Assembly (NCBI RefSeq): GCF_005080965.1
Contig: NZ_CP034867.1
Location: forward strand, 372,001-436,000
Direction: 5' to 3'
DNA from: Buchnera aphidicola (Macrosiphum gaurae)
GTDB lineage: Bacteria; Pseudomonadota; Gammaproteobacteria; Enterobacterales; Enterobacteriaceae
DNA: 64,000 nt
The notes below the pieces were generated by a model. That model saw only the letters and a list, made by a program, of their open reading frames with translations. It had not been told where the DNA came from and did not search any database. Of the stretch, positions 9,090 through 19,816 are shown piece by piece. A program made the position numbers and the translations under genes. Every line of letters starts with the position of its first letter. Within the stretch, counting starts at the first letter, position 1.

Positions 9090-11807
9090 TTATTTAGGTT
9101 TTGAAATAGGTGAATTAGAAAAATTTGTGGCAGAATGTGCTCCTGCAGAATTTTTTTTTCTAAAGTTTAATTTCATGATTAATAAATTTAAATTAAACAT
9201 TTTTTCTTTTTTTTTGAAATATAAATTTTCAGAAATTTGCGTTACCGGTGCACTTGATTGATTTTTTTGATTTTCTCTAACATGTATTTTTTTATGAAAA
9301 GAATTTTTCTTGTCTGAAATAAATAAATCTTTTTTTTGATTTCTTTTTTGAAATTTATATTTTGCAACTCTTTGAGTTAGAGGATTACTACTTATAGATT
9401 TTTTAAATGAATACATTTTATTTTTAGTCTTTTTGATATCAAAAAAATCATTATTTTTAAAAATCCTATTTTTTTCGAAAATAGAAGATATATATAACTT
9501 TTTCTTTTTTATAGCTTTTTTTTGATTTTTTACTGCATCTGGTATGATAGTCAAATACTTAATCCGAACTTTTCCTGATGCTAATTCTAATGAAAATACT
9601 GAAGATAATATTAATATTGGAGATTTAACAGGATAACAATGAAAAAATTTATTATATAAATTTCTATTTTTATCAGTTTCAGAACTATTAAAAAATTTAT
9701 AAAATATTGTGTTATTTTTAACAATGTCGATAGAATTATGTTTATTTATTAAAATGTTTTTTAAAGAAACATTATCATCTATTTTTTTTTGTATTAATTG
9801 AAATTTTTTTATAATATTTTTTTTATGAAAATTATTAGATGTTGTTAAAGAAACATCGTAATAGTTTTTCACTAATTCAGAATTATTATCTCTTAAAGAT
9901 CTACTTTCAATCTTTTTTTTAAAAAATTTAGATAAATCTATCGTCTGTTTTTGATCAGAATTTTTTTTATGTGAAGAATAATGTTTTTTTTTTAAAAAAA
10001 TATTGCTTTTTTTTTGAAAAGTGTTTTTTTTAATAACCTCACTTTTAATCAAAATATGTTTAATTAAAAAAGAGTTCTTAAACCAATCTATCATTTTAAA
10101 AATAAAATTACTATTGTTTGACAGAATTTTTAAAAACGCATTGTGACAGTTATTTTTTTTTAAAATATTTTTTTCTGTTTTTATTTTTTTATGATTATTA
10201 TTAGATAAACTAAAATTATTAAATTCTAATTTTTTTTTCTGTTTTTTTTTCAATATATTTTCTTTTAGAAAATTTCGGATTTTGTTTTTTCTGATATTAG
10301 AAAGACCATAACTTGTAGAATTTATACTTTCGCCTTTTCTGATCCTAGAAACAGAATAATGCGGAGTTTTCATTTTTTTGCTTGGAATAATAACAGTTTT
10401 TCCACCAGCTTGACGTTTTTCAATGGCATGAACTGCCTCTCTTTTTTCATTTAATAAATAACAAGCTATTTCTACAGGTACAATAGCACGTACTTCATAT
10501 GTATTTTCTTTTAAAGCTTCTTCTTCAATCAAACGTAAAATAGATAAGGATAAAGATTCATTATCTCTAATTGTTCCTGTACCTGTACATCTAGGACAAA
10601 CATGATGACTAGATTCTCCTAAAGATGAACTTAGTCTTTGTCGAGACATTTCTAATAAGCCAAATCTAGAAATCTGTCCAATTTGAATACGTGCTCTATC
10701 GTCACGTGCAATTTCACGTAATCTATTTTCAATAGCTCGTTGATGACTAATAGCTGACATGTCTATAAAATCAATTACTATTAAACCGCCTAAATCTCGT
10801 AGACGCAATTGACGGGAAATTTCTTCTACTGCTTCAAGATTGGTATTAAATGCTGTAGATGCAATATCTGTCCCACTTGTGGAACGAGAAGAATTAATAT
10901 CAATAGCAGTTAAAGCTTCTGTACTATCCACCATAATTGAACCGCCAGAAGGCAATCTCACCTTTCTTTGAAAGGCAGAATTGATTTGTGTTTCAATTTG
11001 AAAATAACTAAATAATGGAATTTCTCCACTATAAAGCTTGATTTTGTTGGCAAAATCTGGACGACCTAAAAAAGTAATATGTTTCCGCGCTGAATCTAAT
11101 ACTTCAGGATTATCAATTAAAATTTCTCCAATATCTTGACGTAAATAGTCTCTAAAAGCACGAACAATGATATTGCTTTCTTGATGAATTAAAAACGGTG
11201 CAGTTCGACTTTTTGCTATTATTTGAATTGTATTCCAATGCTGTAATCTAAGAGACAAATCCCATTTTAATGATTCTATAGATTTTCCAGCACCAGCCGT
11301 ACGAATAATTAAACTCATATTTTCAGGTAATTTTAATAACGTTAGCAATTCCTTTAGTGCTATTCTGTCATTTCCTTCAATTCTTCTAGATATACCACCA
11401 GATTTAGGATTGTTAGGCATAAGAACTAAATAACTTCCTGCCAAGCTAATGAATGTTGTTAAAGCAGCACCTTTAGTACCTCGTTCTTCTTTACTTATTT
11501 GAACGATAACTTCTTGCCCTTCTTTTAAAATATCTTTTATATTAAGATCTAAGGGATAAATATTATTTTCTGGAAAATAATTTTTAGATATTTCTTTTAA
11601 CGGTAAAAAACCGTTTTTTTCTTCACCATAATCTACAAAAGCAGCTTCTAAGCTAGGTTCTATACGAGTAATTTTTCCTTTGTATATATTTGATTTTTTT
11701 TGTTCTGATCCAGAGTTTTCTATGTCAAGATCATATAAGCGTTGACCGTCAACAAGAGCAACACGCAACTCTTCCTGCTGAGTTGCATTAATTAACATTC
11801 TTTTCAT
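9090..11807 (-). CDS. rne: RNase E, degradosome endoribonuclease
   Basis: Essential endonuclease for mRNA decay and rRNA/tRNA processing. I start at 11807 ([14 protein letters not shown], identical to E. coli), not at an upstream in-frame ATG that adds 47 unconserved residues. The 905 aa comprise an S1 domain (about 35-125), the DNase I-like catalytic part with the Mg-binding aspartates in TAIDINS and VIDFID, and the Zn-link CPRC. The C-terminal half is Lys/Asn-rich, yet keeps an amphipathic segment ([10 protein letters not shown]), an enolase-site-like block (725-751, [11 protein letters not shown]) and a PNPase-docking-like tail (852-905). A 7-bp hairpin lies about 15-33 bases before the ATG. 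It contains an in-frame A10 tract (sense strand, 9984-9993). Confidence 0.97.
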   Translation of the reverse strand: MKRMLINATQQEELRVALVDGQRLYDLDIENSGSEQKKSNIYKGKITRIEPSLEAAFVDYGEEKNGFLPLKEISKNYFPENNIYPLDLNIKDILKEGQEVIVQISKEERGTKGAALTTFISLAGSYLVLMPNNPKSGGISRRIEGNDRIALKELLTLLKLPENMSLIIRTAGAGKSIESLKWDLSLRLQHWNTIQIIAKSRTAPFLIHQESNIIVRAFRDYLRQDIGEILIDNPEVLDSARKHITFLGRPDFANKIKLYSGEIPLFSYFQIETQINSAFQRKVRLPSGGSIMVDSTEALTAIDINSSRSTSGTDIASTAFNTNLEAVEEISRQLRLRDLGGLIVIDFIDMSAISHQRAIENRLREIARDDRARIQIGQISRFGLLEMSRQRLSSSLGESSHHVCPRCTGTGTIRDNESLSLSILRLIEEEALKENTYEVRAIVPVEIACYLLNEKREAVHAIEKRQAGGKTVIIPSKKMKTPHYSVSRIRKGESINSTSYGLSNIRKNKIRNFLKENILKKKQKKKLEFNNFSLSNNNHKKIKTEKNILKKNNCHNAFLKILSNNSNFIFKMIDWFKNSFLIKHILIKSEVIKKNTFQKKSNIFLKKKHYSSHKKNSDQKQTIDLSKFFKKKIESRSLRDNNSELVKNYYDVSLTTSNNFHKKNIIKKFQLIQKKIDDNVSLKNILINKHNSIDIVKNNTIFYKFFNSSETDKNRNLYNKFFHCYPVKSPILILSSVFSLELASGKVRIKYLTIIPDAVKNQKKAIKKKKLYISSIFEKNRIFKNNDFFDIKKTKNKMYSFKKSISSNPLTQRVAKYKFQKRNQKKDLFISDKKNSFHKKIHVRENQKNQSSAPVTQISENLYFKKKEKMFNLNLLIMKLNFRKKNSAGAHSATNFSNSPISKPK

Positions 11808-12153
11808 TGTAACTTTTTCTCTCTTATTTTTATAAATAAGTAAATACATCAACAGGAAATATAAACTATTAAAAAATGAATTTTTTATGATCATATTATG
11901 ATTTTTACTTAAAATATCTATAAAAATAATTTTTTTTAAAAATTTCAAATTTAAATAAACTTAAAAATATAAATATATAATTAATAATTATATATAAATA
12001 TATATAAAAATATTTAAAATTATTATATAAAATATAATATAAAATTTTTTATATTATATATTTTAACAAATAATTTATTTAATATATTTATAAAAATAAT
12101 TATATTATAATAAATAAAAATTAAAAAAATTACTTAAAATAGAGATTTTTTTA
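11808..12153. other. Non-coding divergent spacer between rne and rluC
   Basis: No gene is seen. The region 11950-12120 is almost entirely A and T, with long alternating TA runs. It must hold the divergent promoters of rne and rluC. CTTATTT/AAATAAG at 11823-11840 forms a small hairpin just upstream of the rne start. In E. coli the rne leader mediates autoregulation; I see no convincing counterpart beyond this hairpin. Confidence 0.6.
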
Positions 12154-13098
12154 ATGAAACATACAATACTACCTATATCTATTATATATATTAATAAAGA
12201 TATGCTAAATCAAAGAATAGATAATTTTCTACATAGTAAGTTTAAAAATGTACCTAAAAGTATGATTTATCGCATTATAAGAACAGGAAAGATTCGAGTT
12301 AATAAAAAAAGAATCAAACCACATTATAAATTAAAAATTGGAGATATGCTGAAAATTCCACCAATAAAAATTTCATATAATGTAAAAAATAATTTCTTTC
12401 CCTTAAATCATGCTAAAAATTTGCTAAATAGTATTTTATATGAAGACAATCATTTGCTAATTATTAATAAACCTTCAGGAATCGCAGTGCATGGTGGAAG
12501 TGGATTAAGTTTTGGAGTTATAGAATATTTTCGAAAATTACGTCCACTAGATAAATTTCTTGAACTCGTGCATCGTATTGATCGTGAAACATCAGGTATT
12601 CTAATATTAGCAAAAAAACGCACATCTTTAGCATCACTACACGAACAATTACGCGAAAAAAAAATTAAAAAAGAATATATAGCATTAGTTCATGGATTGT
12701 GGCCTCTTCATATACAAAAAATTTCAGAACCTCTTTTAAAAGTTAGATTAAAAAATCAAAAAAAAATAGTTTTAATTGATCCAAAAGGCAAACCTTCAGA
12801 AACTTGTTTTCAAATCAAAAAAAAATTTTCTTCTTCAACTTTACTATCAATTATACCTAAAACCGGTCGAACACATCAAATTCGTGTTCATGCTTTATAT
12901 GCAGGACATCCAATATTATTTGATAAACGTTACGGGAGAAGTAATTTAGATGCTAATATAAAAAATGAAAAAAATATTAATAGATTGTTACTTCATTCTT
13001 CTGGAGTCCATTTTATTCATCCAAAAAATGGCAATAAAATTTATATACAAGCGCCATTAGATATAGATTTTAAAAATTATCTAAATAATATGATATAG
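12154..13098 (+). CDS. rluC: RluC, 23S rRNA pseudouridine synthase (955/2504/2580)
   Basis: Converts three uridines of 23S rRNA to pseudouridine. An N-terminal S4 RNA-binding domain (residues 18-75) precedes the RluA-family catalytic domain, whose signature HRIDRETSGILILAKKR contains the catalytic aspartate (Asp142). PKTGRTHQIRVH is the second family motif. Length 314 aa compares with 319 in E. coli. It is divergent from rne as in E. coli and is followed by rpmF after 79 bases. Confidence 0.96.
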   Translation: MKHTILPISIIYINKDMLNQRIDNFLHSKFKNVPKSMIYRIIRTGKIRVNKKRIKPHYKLKIGDMLKIPPIKISYNVKNNFFPLNHAKNLLNSILYEDNHLLIINKPSGIAVHGGSGLSFGVIEYFRKLRPLDKFLELVHRIDRETSGILILAKKRTSLASLHEQLREKKIKKEYIALVHGLWPLHIQKISEPLLKVRLKNQKKIVLIDPKGKPSETCFQIKKKFSSSTLLSIIPKTGRTHQIRVHALYAGHPILFDKRYGRSNLDANIKNEKNINRLLLHSSGVHFIHPKNGNKIYIQAPLDIDFKNYLNNMI

Positions 13099-13177
13099 TT
13101 TATTTAAAACACAAGTTAATAGAAAAATATTATTTTTATTAAACTACTTTTCAACATATTGAATAGAGAAATGTGAT

Positions 13178-13342
13178 ATGGCCGTTCAAAAAAACAAACC
13201 TACTCGTTCCAAAAGAGGCATGAGACGTTCTCACGACTCTTTATCAGCACCTACTTTATCCATAGATAGATTTTCTGGAGAAACACATATCCGACACCAT
13301 ATTACTAAGAATGGTTATTATAAAGGCAAGAAAGTTATTTAA
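13178..13342 (+). CDS. rpmF: 50S ribosomal protein L32
   Basis: A 54-aa reading frame, [20 protein letters not shown]..., ending [15 protein letters not shown]. The N-terminal block is the bL32 signature. It is slightly shorter than the 57 residues of E. coli. Position after rluC matches E. coli (where yceD lies between). A clear terminator follows immediately. In E. coli rpmF leads into plsX-fabH-fabD; here plsX and fabH are gone. Confidence 0.97.
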   Translation: MAVQKNKPTRSKRGMRRSHDSLSAPTLSIDRFSGETHIRHHITKNGYYKGKKVI

Positions 13343-13356
13343 AAAAAATATTCTAA

Positions 13357-13384
13357 AAAATGGTGCTTTTAAAAGTACCATTTT
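13357..13384 (+). terminator. Terminator after rpmF
   Basis: AAAATGGTGCTTTT and AAAAGTACCATTTT pair over 14 bp with a single G-U, forming a near-perfect palindrome right after the rpmF stop codon. It ends in TTTT followed by ATT. Confidence 0.75.
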
Positions 13385-13720
13385 ATTAAATAAAATATAA
13401 ACATAAAATTTATTCAATAAATAAAAAAATTATTGTAAAAACTAATAAAAAATATACCACATAAAAAATTTTATTTCATTAATACAATTGTTTATTAGAA
13501 ATTTAATTTTTATATATGTTAATAAATAAAATATATTTTTTTAATTAAAAAAATAAATTTAACATAAGATAATTAATATAAAAAAAAATATTTTAAATAA
13601 TACGAATCTATTATATTCAAGATATTTATAAAATGTAAAAATCTATAAAATTAATAAAATAAGTTAAGAAAATATTTTATAAAATATTGCAAAATTTCAT
13701 TTTAAAAGAAGGAAATTATA
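13385..13720. other. Non-coding spacer where plsX and fabH stand in E. coli
   Basis: 336 bases with no credible reading frame. It is extremely AT-rich, with no detectable similarity by eye to plsX or fabH, so those genes are fully eroded rather than recently broken. The last 20 bases carry GAAGGAAA, the ribosome-binding site of fabD. A fabD promoter must lie within. Confidence 0.6.
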
Positions 13721-14676
13721 ATGACTTTATTCGCAATGTTATTTCCAGGACAAGGTTCTCAATATATAGGTATGTTATCTTCATTTTTCTATAAAAATAA
13801 CAACATTATTCAAAAAACTTTTGATGAAGCATCAGAGCACATTCAGATTAATTTACTTAAATTAATACAAGAAGGACCTAAAATAAAACTAAATAAAAGT
13901 CAATATACGCAAGTAGCAATATTAACTGCATCAGTTTCAATTTATCGTTTTTGGAATGAACAAAATGGAAAAAGTCCATCATTTATGTTAGGTCATAGCC
14001 TTGGTGAATATTCTGCTTTAGTATGTTCTGGTGCAATAGAATTTTCTGATGCATTAAAGATTGTTTTTTTACGTGGTCAACTTATGGAAGAAGCAACTAT
14101 AAACAGACCTACTTCAATGCAAGCCGTTATTGGAATAGATGAAAAACAAGTTCAAATGGCATGTTTAGCATCATCAAAAAAAAAATTGTTTCTTTAGCAA
14201 GTATAAATTCTCATAATCAAATTGTAATTTCAGGAGATAGATCTTCTGTATATGAAGCTAGTTTAAATTGTAAAAGACTAGGTGCTAAACATATTTTTAA
14301 ACTTAAAAATAAAATAGCAGCTCACTCTGAATTAATGAAACCAATATCTGAAAAATTGAAGAAAATATTAAAAATTATTACTATAAATCCACCTAAAATT
14401 CCAGTTATTAATAACGTTGATGTAAAATTTGAAAATACTAGTAAAAATATTAAAAAAGCATTAATTAGACAGATCTATAATACTGTAAGATGGAAAGAAA
14501 TTATAGATTTTATAAAATCAAAAAAAATTTTCGTAATGTTAGAAATTGGACCTAATAAAATATTAACTAATTTAAACAAAAAAGATAAAAATATTATTTC
14601 ATTAAGCTCAAATAATTTAAAAAATTTTTTAATAGCATTTAAAAAAATTAACAAAGGAAAAAATGAACGAAAATAA
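13721..14676 (+). CDS. fabD: FabD, malonyl-CoA:ACP transacylase, split by a frameshift in an A10 tract
   Basis: Loads malonate onto ACP for fatty-acid synthesis. The first part (13721-14197) carries FPGQGSQ and the active-site GHSLGEYSALV (Ser93). It goes out of frame at ten consecutive A (14176-14185) and stops at 14197. The second part, read -1 relative to it from the tract onward, continues exactly where the homologue should (IVSLASINSHNQIVISGD), with the catalytic-histidine region AAHSELMKP and VINNVDVKFE, to 14676. One extra A, or two fewer, restores a full protein of about 318 aa. RNA polymerase slippage on poly(A) is documented in Buchnera, so the gene is probably functional; a sequencing error or a true pseudogene are alternatives. 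It overlaps fabG by 14 bases. Confidence 0.85.
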
Positions 14677-15397
14677 AAAAACTGCATTAATAACAGGTGC
14701 AAATCGTGGAATAGGAAAAGCAATTGCTAAAAAATTAATACAAAAAGGGATTCAAGTTATTGGAACATCTACTACTAAAGATGGAGTAAATTCTATTAAT
14801 TCTTATTTAAAAGAAAATGGATTTGGTTTAATTTTAAATTTAAACAATACTGATTCTATTAGAGAAAAAATTCAAGAAATTTATAAAAAAAAAATATGTA
14901 TTGATATATTAATTAATAATGCTGGAATCAGAGAAGATAATTTATTAATAAAAATGAAAAACAAAGAATGGGAAGATGTAATAAAAATTAATTTATCATC
15001 AGTATTTTATCTTGTGAAATCTGTTATTCGATCAATGATTAAAAAACGACAAGGCAGGATTGTTACTATTAGTTCAATAATTGCTTATACAGGTAATAAA
15101 GGACAAGTCAATTATAGTGCTTCAAAGTCAGGACTAGTTGGATTTCATAAATCACTAGCATTAGAAGTGGCTTCTAAAGGTATTACTGTTAATATTGTAT
15201 CACCAGGTTTTATTAAAACAGATTTTACTAATACATTAAATTTAATTCAATATCAAAAATATTTATCTAATATTCCTATGAAAAGATTAGGAAAAACAGA
15301 AGAAATAGCAGATGCTGTTATTTTTTTAACTTCAAATGAATCATCATACATAACAGGCCATACATTGCATGTAAATGGTGGTATGTATATGATATAA
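14663..15397 (+). CDS. fabG: FabG, 3-oxoacyl-ACP reductase
   Basis: NADPH-dependent reductase of the fatty-acid elongation cycle. It is a classical short-chain dehydrogenase: cofactor motif TGANRGIGKAIA at the N-terminus, NNAG (about residues 85-88), and the catalytic Ser...YSASKSG with Tyr and Lys. Length 244 aa equals E. coli. The AAAGGA site lies inside the 3' end of fabD, and the ATG overlaps fabD, so initiation may depend on translation of the frameshifted upstream gene. It contains an in-frame A10 tract (14885-14894). Confidence 0.97.
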   Translation: MNENKKTALITGANRGIGKAIAKKLIQKGIQVIGTSTTKDGVNSINSYLKENGFGLILNLNNTDSIREKIQEIYKKKICIDILINNAGIREDNLLIKMKNKEWEDVIKINLSSVFYLVKSVIRSMIKKRQGRIVTISSIIAYTGNKGQVNYSASKSGLVGFHKSLALEVASKGITVNIVSPGFIKTDFTNTLNLIQYQKYLSNIPMKRLGKTEEIADAVIFLTSNESSYITGHTLHVNGGMYMI

Positions 15398-15442
15398 TAT
15401 ATTGATTACATAAATTTTTAAAATACTAAGGAAATAATAAAA

Positions 15443-15685
15443 ATGAAAAATATTGAAAAACGTATAAAAAAAATCATTATTGAAAAATTAGATATAAAAG
15501 AAGAAACGATTTTTAACGAAGCATCTTTTATAGATGATCTTGGTGCAGATTCGCTTGATACAGTAGAATTAATTATGGCTTTGGAAGAAGAATTTGATAT
15601 TGAAATATCAGATGAAGAAGCAGAAAAAATTAACACAGTACAAAAATCAATTGATTATGTTAAAAATCGATATTCAAAAAAATAA
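15443..15685 (+). CDS. acpP: Acyl carrier protein
   Basis: 80 aa, acidic, four-helix carrier protein. The phosphopantetheine attachment serine is Ser37 in [24 protein letters not shown] precedes the ATG. In E. coli fabF, pabC and mltG separate acpP from tmk; none is present here, tmk starting 113 bases later. FabD, FabG and AcpP are thus the only fatty-acid genes of this locus. Confidence 0.97.
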   Translation: MKNIEKRIKKIIIEKLDIKEETIFNEASFIDDLGADSLDTVELIMALEEEFDIEISDEEAEKINTVQKSIDYVKNRYSKK

Positions 15686-15798
15686 ATAATATTTATCTTA
15701 TTTAAGAAAAAAATATTAAATATTTCCATTTTTTATAAATACAAATTTAATACAAATTACACATCAACATAATTAAATAATAAAAGTTTTACAAAACA

Positions 15799-16437
15799 AT
15801 GATAAAAAATAAATTTATTGTAATCGAAGGATTAGAAGGTGCAGGTAAAACTAATGCATGTGTATGTATTAAAAATATATTAAAAAAAAATAACATTAAA
15901 AATATACTGTTAGTACGTCAACCAGGCGGTACACCTATTGCTGAAGACATAAGAAAATTAATAAAAAAAAAATTTAATACTGATAATCTTATTAAAGAAA
16001 CTGAATTATTATTAATGTATGCTGCAAGAATACAATTGGTTGAAAAAAAGATAAAACCTGCATTAAAAAATGGAGAATGGGTAATTTCTGATCGTCATGA
16101 TTTATCTTCTTTAGCTTACCAAGGCGGGGGTTTAGGTATCAAAAAAGCAAAAATTACTAAATTACAATCTTTATTTTTGCACAATTTTATTCCAGATTTG
16201 ACTGTTTACTTAGATGTATCTCCAAAAATTGGTTTGGAAAGAGCTTTAAAACGCAATACATTAGACTTAATTGAAAAAAGATCTTTAAAATTTTTTAATC
16301 AAACTAGAAGATGTTATTTAAAACATGCAAAATTAGATAACAACATCATAACAATCAATGCTAATTTAAATATTAAAAAAGTAACTCAAAACATTAAAAA
16401 AAAAATATGGGATTGGCTTAATAAACAAGTGATATGA
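15799..16437 (+). CDS. tmk: Thymidylate kinase
   Basis: Phosphorylates dTMP to dTDP. The P-loop is GLEGAGKT (residues 10-17), followed by the substrate-binding RQPGGTPIAE (DR/RQPGGT motif) and SDRHDLSSLAYQGGG, the enterobacterial form. Length is 212 aa (213 in E. coli). There are two A10 tracts (15963-15972 and 16396-16405), both in frame. Its end overlaps the holB start by four bases (ATGA), so the two are coupled. Confidence 0.95.
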   Translation: MIKNKFIVIEGLEGAGKTNACVCIKNILKKNNIKNILLVRQPGGTPIAEDIRKLIKKKFNTDNLIKETELLLMYAARIQLVEKKIKPALKNGEWVISDRHDLSSLAYQGGGLGIKKAKITKLQSLFLHNFIPDLTVYLDVSPKIGLERALKRNTLDLIEKRSLKFFNQTRRCYLKHAKLDNNIITINANLNIKKVTQNIKKKIWDWLNKQVI

Positions 16438-17423
16438 AATTATACCCCTGGTTAATAAAACCATATAATAGTATTATACGACAACATCAAACAAAAAAAG
16501 CTCACCATGCAATCTTGATAAACTCTCCAAGAGGCATAGGAGCATCATTATTAGTTTGGTTTATTAGCAAGTGGCTATTATGTCTAAAACCTGTAGGAAT
16601 AAATTTTTGCAATAAATGTCATGGATGTAAATTAATGTCATCAAATAATCATCCAGATTGGCATAATTTTATAGCTGAAAAAAATAATATATTTAGTGTT
16701 GAAAATATAAGAAAAATTAATAAAAAAATATTTAAATGTGCTCAACAAGGCGGTTCTAAAATCATTTTTTTATCAGACACTGAAAAATTAACGGAATCAG
16801 CAATTAATGCTTTTTTAAAAACATTAGAAGAGCCACCTAAAAACACGTGGTTTTTTCTTGTAAATTATAAAAAATTAGCTTTACATTCTACACTTAATAG
16901 TCGTTGTCTTATCTATAAATTATTTACTCCAACAGAAAAATCTAGTTTAAAGTGGTTGGAAATAGAAAACATAAAAAAAACTAGATCAAATTTAACAGCA
17001 CTACGTATAAATCAAGGTTCTCCACTATTTGCAAAAAAATTCCTTAATAGCAATTTATGGATGGATAGAATAAATTTTTATAAATGTTTATGTGATGCTT
17101 TTAAAAATAAAGATTTATTAAAAATATTGCCGCTACTACAAGAAAAAAACAACATTATTAAAATTGATTGGATATGTTTTATATTCTTAGATTCTATTAA
17201 ATTTAATTTTAATGAAAAAAACTATTTCACTAATTTTGATCAAATAGAACTTATTAAATTTATTGCGTGTAATTACACAAATATTATTTTAGATGTTAGC
17301 ATTCGGACTTGGATACATTGTAAACATAGGTTATTAAATATACCGGGAATTAATCATGAATTATTATTATTAGAACAATTGCTAAGATGGGAAAAAATTT
17401 TAAATTTTACATCAGCAACTTAA
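16434..17423 (+). CDS. holB: DNA polymerase III delta' subunit
   Basis: Clamp-loader stator subunit. It is an AAA+ fold with a degenerate P-loop (NSPRGIGASLL), as is normal for delta', and a zinc module (CLKPVGINFCNKCHGC, four cysteines). The SRC arginine-finger-like motif (TLNSRC) is at about residues 154-159, and LKTLEEPPKNTWFFLV is highly conserved. Length 329 aa (334 in E. coli). It starts within the tmk stop overlap. Confidence 0.94.
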   Translation: MKLYPWLIKPYNSIIRQHQTKKAHHAILINSPRGIGASLLVWFISKWLLCLKPVGINFCNKCHGCKLMSSNNHPDWHNFIAEKNNIFSVENIRKINKKIFKCAQQGGSKIIFLSDTEKLTESAINAFLKTLEEPPKNTWFFLVNYKKLALHSTLNSRCLIYKLFTPTEKSSLKWLEIENIKKTRSNLTALRINQGSPLFAKKFLNSNLWMDRINFYKCLCDAFKNKDLLKILPLLQEKNNIIKIDWICFIFLDSIKFNFNEKNYFTNFDQIELIKFIACNYTNIILDVSIRTWIHCKHRLLNIPGINHELLLLEQLLRWEKILNFTSAT

Positions 17424-17447
17424 TTTTTATATAAAAGAGAAAAGATT

Positions 17448-18242
17448 ATGTTCTTAATTGACTCACATTGTCATCTTGATAGATTAAATTATCATTTATT
17501 ACATAAAAATATAGATGATGTAATAAAAAAATCTTATAAAAATTATGTAAAAAATTTCTTGACAGTATCTACTTCTATAAATAATTTTTATACAATTATA
17601 AAATTATTTAAAAAATACAAATTTATTTTTTATTCTTGTGGTATACATCCCTTAAATTGTCAAAAAGAACTTGATGCTTTTCATAGAATAGAAAACTTAT
17701 CTAATAAAATAAAAGAATTGTCTTTAATACAACGTGTAATAGCTATAGGTGAAACTGGTTTAGATTATTATTACTCATATGAAACTGAAAAAATACAAAA
17801 AGATTTTTTTCGAGAACATATTAGAATTGCAATAAAATTAAAAAAACCTATTATAGTGCATTCTCGTAATGCTATGAATGACACCATAAAAATATTAAAA
17901 GAAGAAAACGCATATAAATGCATCGGAATATTACATTCCTTTACCGGAAATTGTGATTCCGCATTTAAATTATTAGATATGGGTTTTTATATTTCCTTTT
18001 CTGGCATAATTACGTTTAAAAATTCTACAGAACTTTGTGATATAATAAAAAAAATACCATTAGATCGTTTATTAATAGAAACAGATTCACCATATTTATC
18101 ACCAGTGCCTTATCGAAGCAAAGAAAACCAACCTGCATATTTATTTAATATAGCAAAAAAAATTTCTATATTAAAAAAAATAGACATAAATATACTCGCA
18201 AAAATTACAAAAAATAATTTTTATACGTTATTTAATGTATAG
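17448..18242 (+). CDS. ycfH: TatD-family metal-dependent hydrolase YcfH
   Basis: Predicted metal-dependent nuclease/hydrolase with a TIM-barrel amidohydrolase-like fold. Metal ligands are visible in DSHCHLD (residues 5-11), [10 protein letters not shown] (about 100-109), IVHSR and [11 protein letters not shown]. Length 264 aa, as in E. coli YcfH. AAAAGAGAAAAG precedes the ATG. The tmk-holB-ycfH order is the E. coli one. The biological role in E. coli is uncertain; DNase activity is known for relatives. Confidence 0.93.
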   Translation: MFLIDSHCHLDRLNYHLLHKNIDDVIKKSYKNYVKNFLTVSTSINNFYTIIKLFKKYKFIFYSCGIHPLNCQKELDAFHRIENLSNKIKELSLIQRVIAIGETGLDYYYSYETEKIQKDFFREHIRIAIKLKKPIIVHSRNAMNDTIKILKEENAYKCIGILHSFTGNCDSAFKLLDMGFYISFSGIITFKNSTELCDIIKKIPLDRLLIETDSPYLSPVPYRSKENQPAYLFNIAKKISILKKIDINILAKITKNNFYTLFNV

Positions 18243-18364
18243 TAAATTTAATATTTAATCTTACGCTTAATATGAAATAAGTTTTTCAAAAAAAATATAA
18301 TATATATTATATAGAATAGAATCCATCTAAAACAATTTTATATATAATTAGGAGTTTTTTTTAT

Positions 18365-19804
18365 ATGTTTAAAAATGTATTTGCAAACCTTCAAAAGGTT
18401 GGTAAATCACTAATGTTACCTGTTTCAGTATTACCTATTGCAGGAATACTTTTGGGGATAGGATCTGCGCATTTTAGTTTAATACCAGAGGTTCTTTCTC
18501 AAATTATGGCTCAAACAGGAGGTTCTGTTTTTAGCAATATGCCATTAATTTTTTCAATTGGTGTTGCTCTCGGTTTTACTAAAAATGATGGTGTTGCAGC
18601 ATTAGCTGCGGTTGTATCTTATGGGATTTTAATACAAACATTAACTTCAATTGAACCAATTGTTTTACATACAACTATTGATGTGATTAAAAACAAACAT
18701 CTTTCTGATACTGGTATATTAGGAGGTATTATTGCAGGTGCAATTGCAGCATATATGTTCAATAAATTTTATCGTATTCAATTACCTGAATATTTAGGAT
18801 TTTTTGCTGGAAAAAGATTTGTTCCTATTATTTCAGGATTATCTGCAATATTAATCGGTGTAATATTATCTATTGTTTGGCCTCCAATAGGTTATGGAAT
18901 ACAGATTTTTTCTGAATGGGCTGCTTATCAAAATCCTATCCTGGCTTTTGCTCTATATGGATTAGTCGAAAGAGCATTGGTACCATTTGGATTGCATCAT
19001 ATATGGAATGTTCCATTTCAAATGCAAATTGGAGAATATACTAATTCTATAGGTCAAGTATTCCATGGAGATATTGCTAGGTACATGGCAGGTGATTCTA
19101 CAGCTGGAAATTTATCAGGAGGTTTCATTTTTAAAATGTACGGTCTTCCCGGTGCTGCATTAGCAATTTGGCATACGGCTAAAAAAGAAAACAAAACCAA
19201 AATAGGTAGCATCATGATTTCAGCCGCATTAACTGCTTTTTTAACTGGAATCACTGAACCAATTGAATTTTCATTTATTATTGTTGCACCAGTATTATAT
19301 ATTATTCATGCATTGTTAGCTGGATTATCTTTTCCATTATGTATTTTTTTAGATATGCGCGCAGGTACTAGTTTTTCACATGGTTTTATAGACTTTATAG
19401 TATTAAGTGGAAATAGTAATCATATATTTCTTTTCCCAATTGTTGGTATACTTTATGGATTATTATATTATATTTTATTTTATTTATTAATTATGAATTT
19501 TAATTTAAATACACCAGGACGAGAAGATATTAAAAATAATATACTGAAAAAAAATAATAATGAAATCGCACCGTATATCATCACAGCATTAGGTGGAATA
19601 AACAATATTAAAAATCTAGATGCTTGTATTACTAGATTAAGAATTACAATTTTAGAAATATCTAAAGTAAATCAAAAAGATTTAAAAAATATTGGGGCAG
19701 CAGGAGTAATAATTGCAGGTTCGGGAATACAAATTGTGTTCGGAACAAGATCTGAAAATATTAAAACAGCAATGGATGAATGTATAAAAAAAATGCAAAA
19801 ATAA
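18365..19804 (+). CDS. ptsG: PTS glucose permease EIICB
   Basis: Inner-membrane enzyme II that imports and phosphorylates glucose. The EIIC membrane domain (residues 1-385) has about ten hydrophobic segments and the conserved [10 protein letters not shown] sugar-binding motif; the EIIB domain (390-479) carries the phosphorylated Cys421 in [11 protein letters not shown]. Length 479 aa (477 in E. coli). AGGAG lies before the ATG. The spacer 18243-18364 is very AT-rich and should hold the promoter. It is followed after 12 bases by hinT, with which it is probably co-transcribed. Confidence 0.97.
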   Translation: MFKNVFANLQKVGKSLMLPVSVLPIAGILLGIGSAHFSLIPEVLSQIMAQTGGSVFSNMPLIFSIGVALGFTKNDGVAALAAVVSYGILIQTLTSIEPIVLHTTIDVIKNKHLSDTGILGGIIAGAIAAYMFNKFYRIQLPEYLGFFAGKRFVPIISGLSAILIGVILSIVWPPIGYGIQIFSEWAAYQNPILAFALYGLVERALVPFGLHHIWNVPFQMQIGEYTNSIGQVFHGDIARYMAGDSTAGNLSGGFIFKMYGLPGAALAIWHTAKKENKTKIGSIMISAALTAFLTGITEPIEFSFIIVAPVLYIIHALLAGLSFPLCIFLDMRAGTSFSHGFIDFIVLSGNSNHIFLFPIVGILYGLLYYILFYLLIMNFNLNTPGREDIKNNILKKNNNEIAPYIITALGGINNIKNLDACITRLRITILEISKVNQKDLKNIGAAGVIIAGSGIQIVFGTRSENIKTAMDECIKKMQK

Positions 19805-19816
19805 GGAATTTTAATT

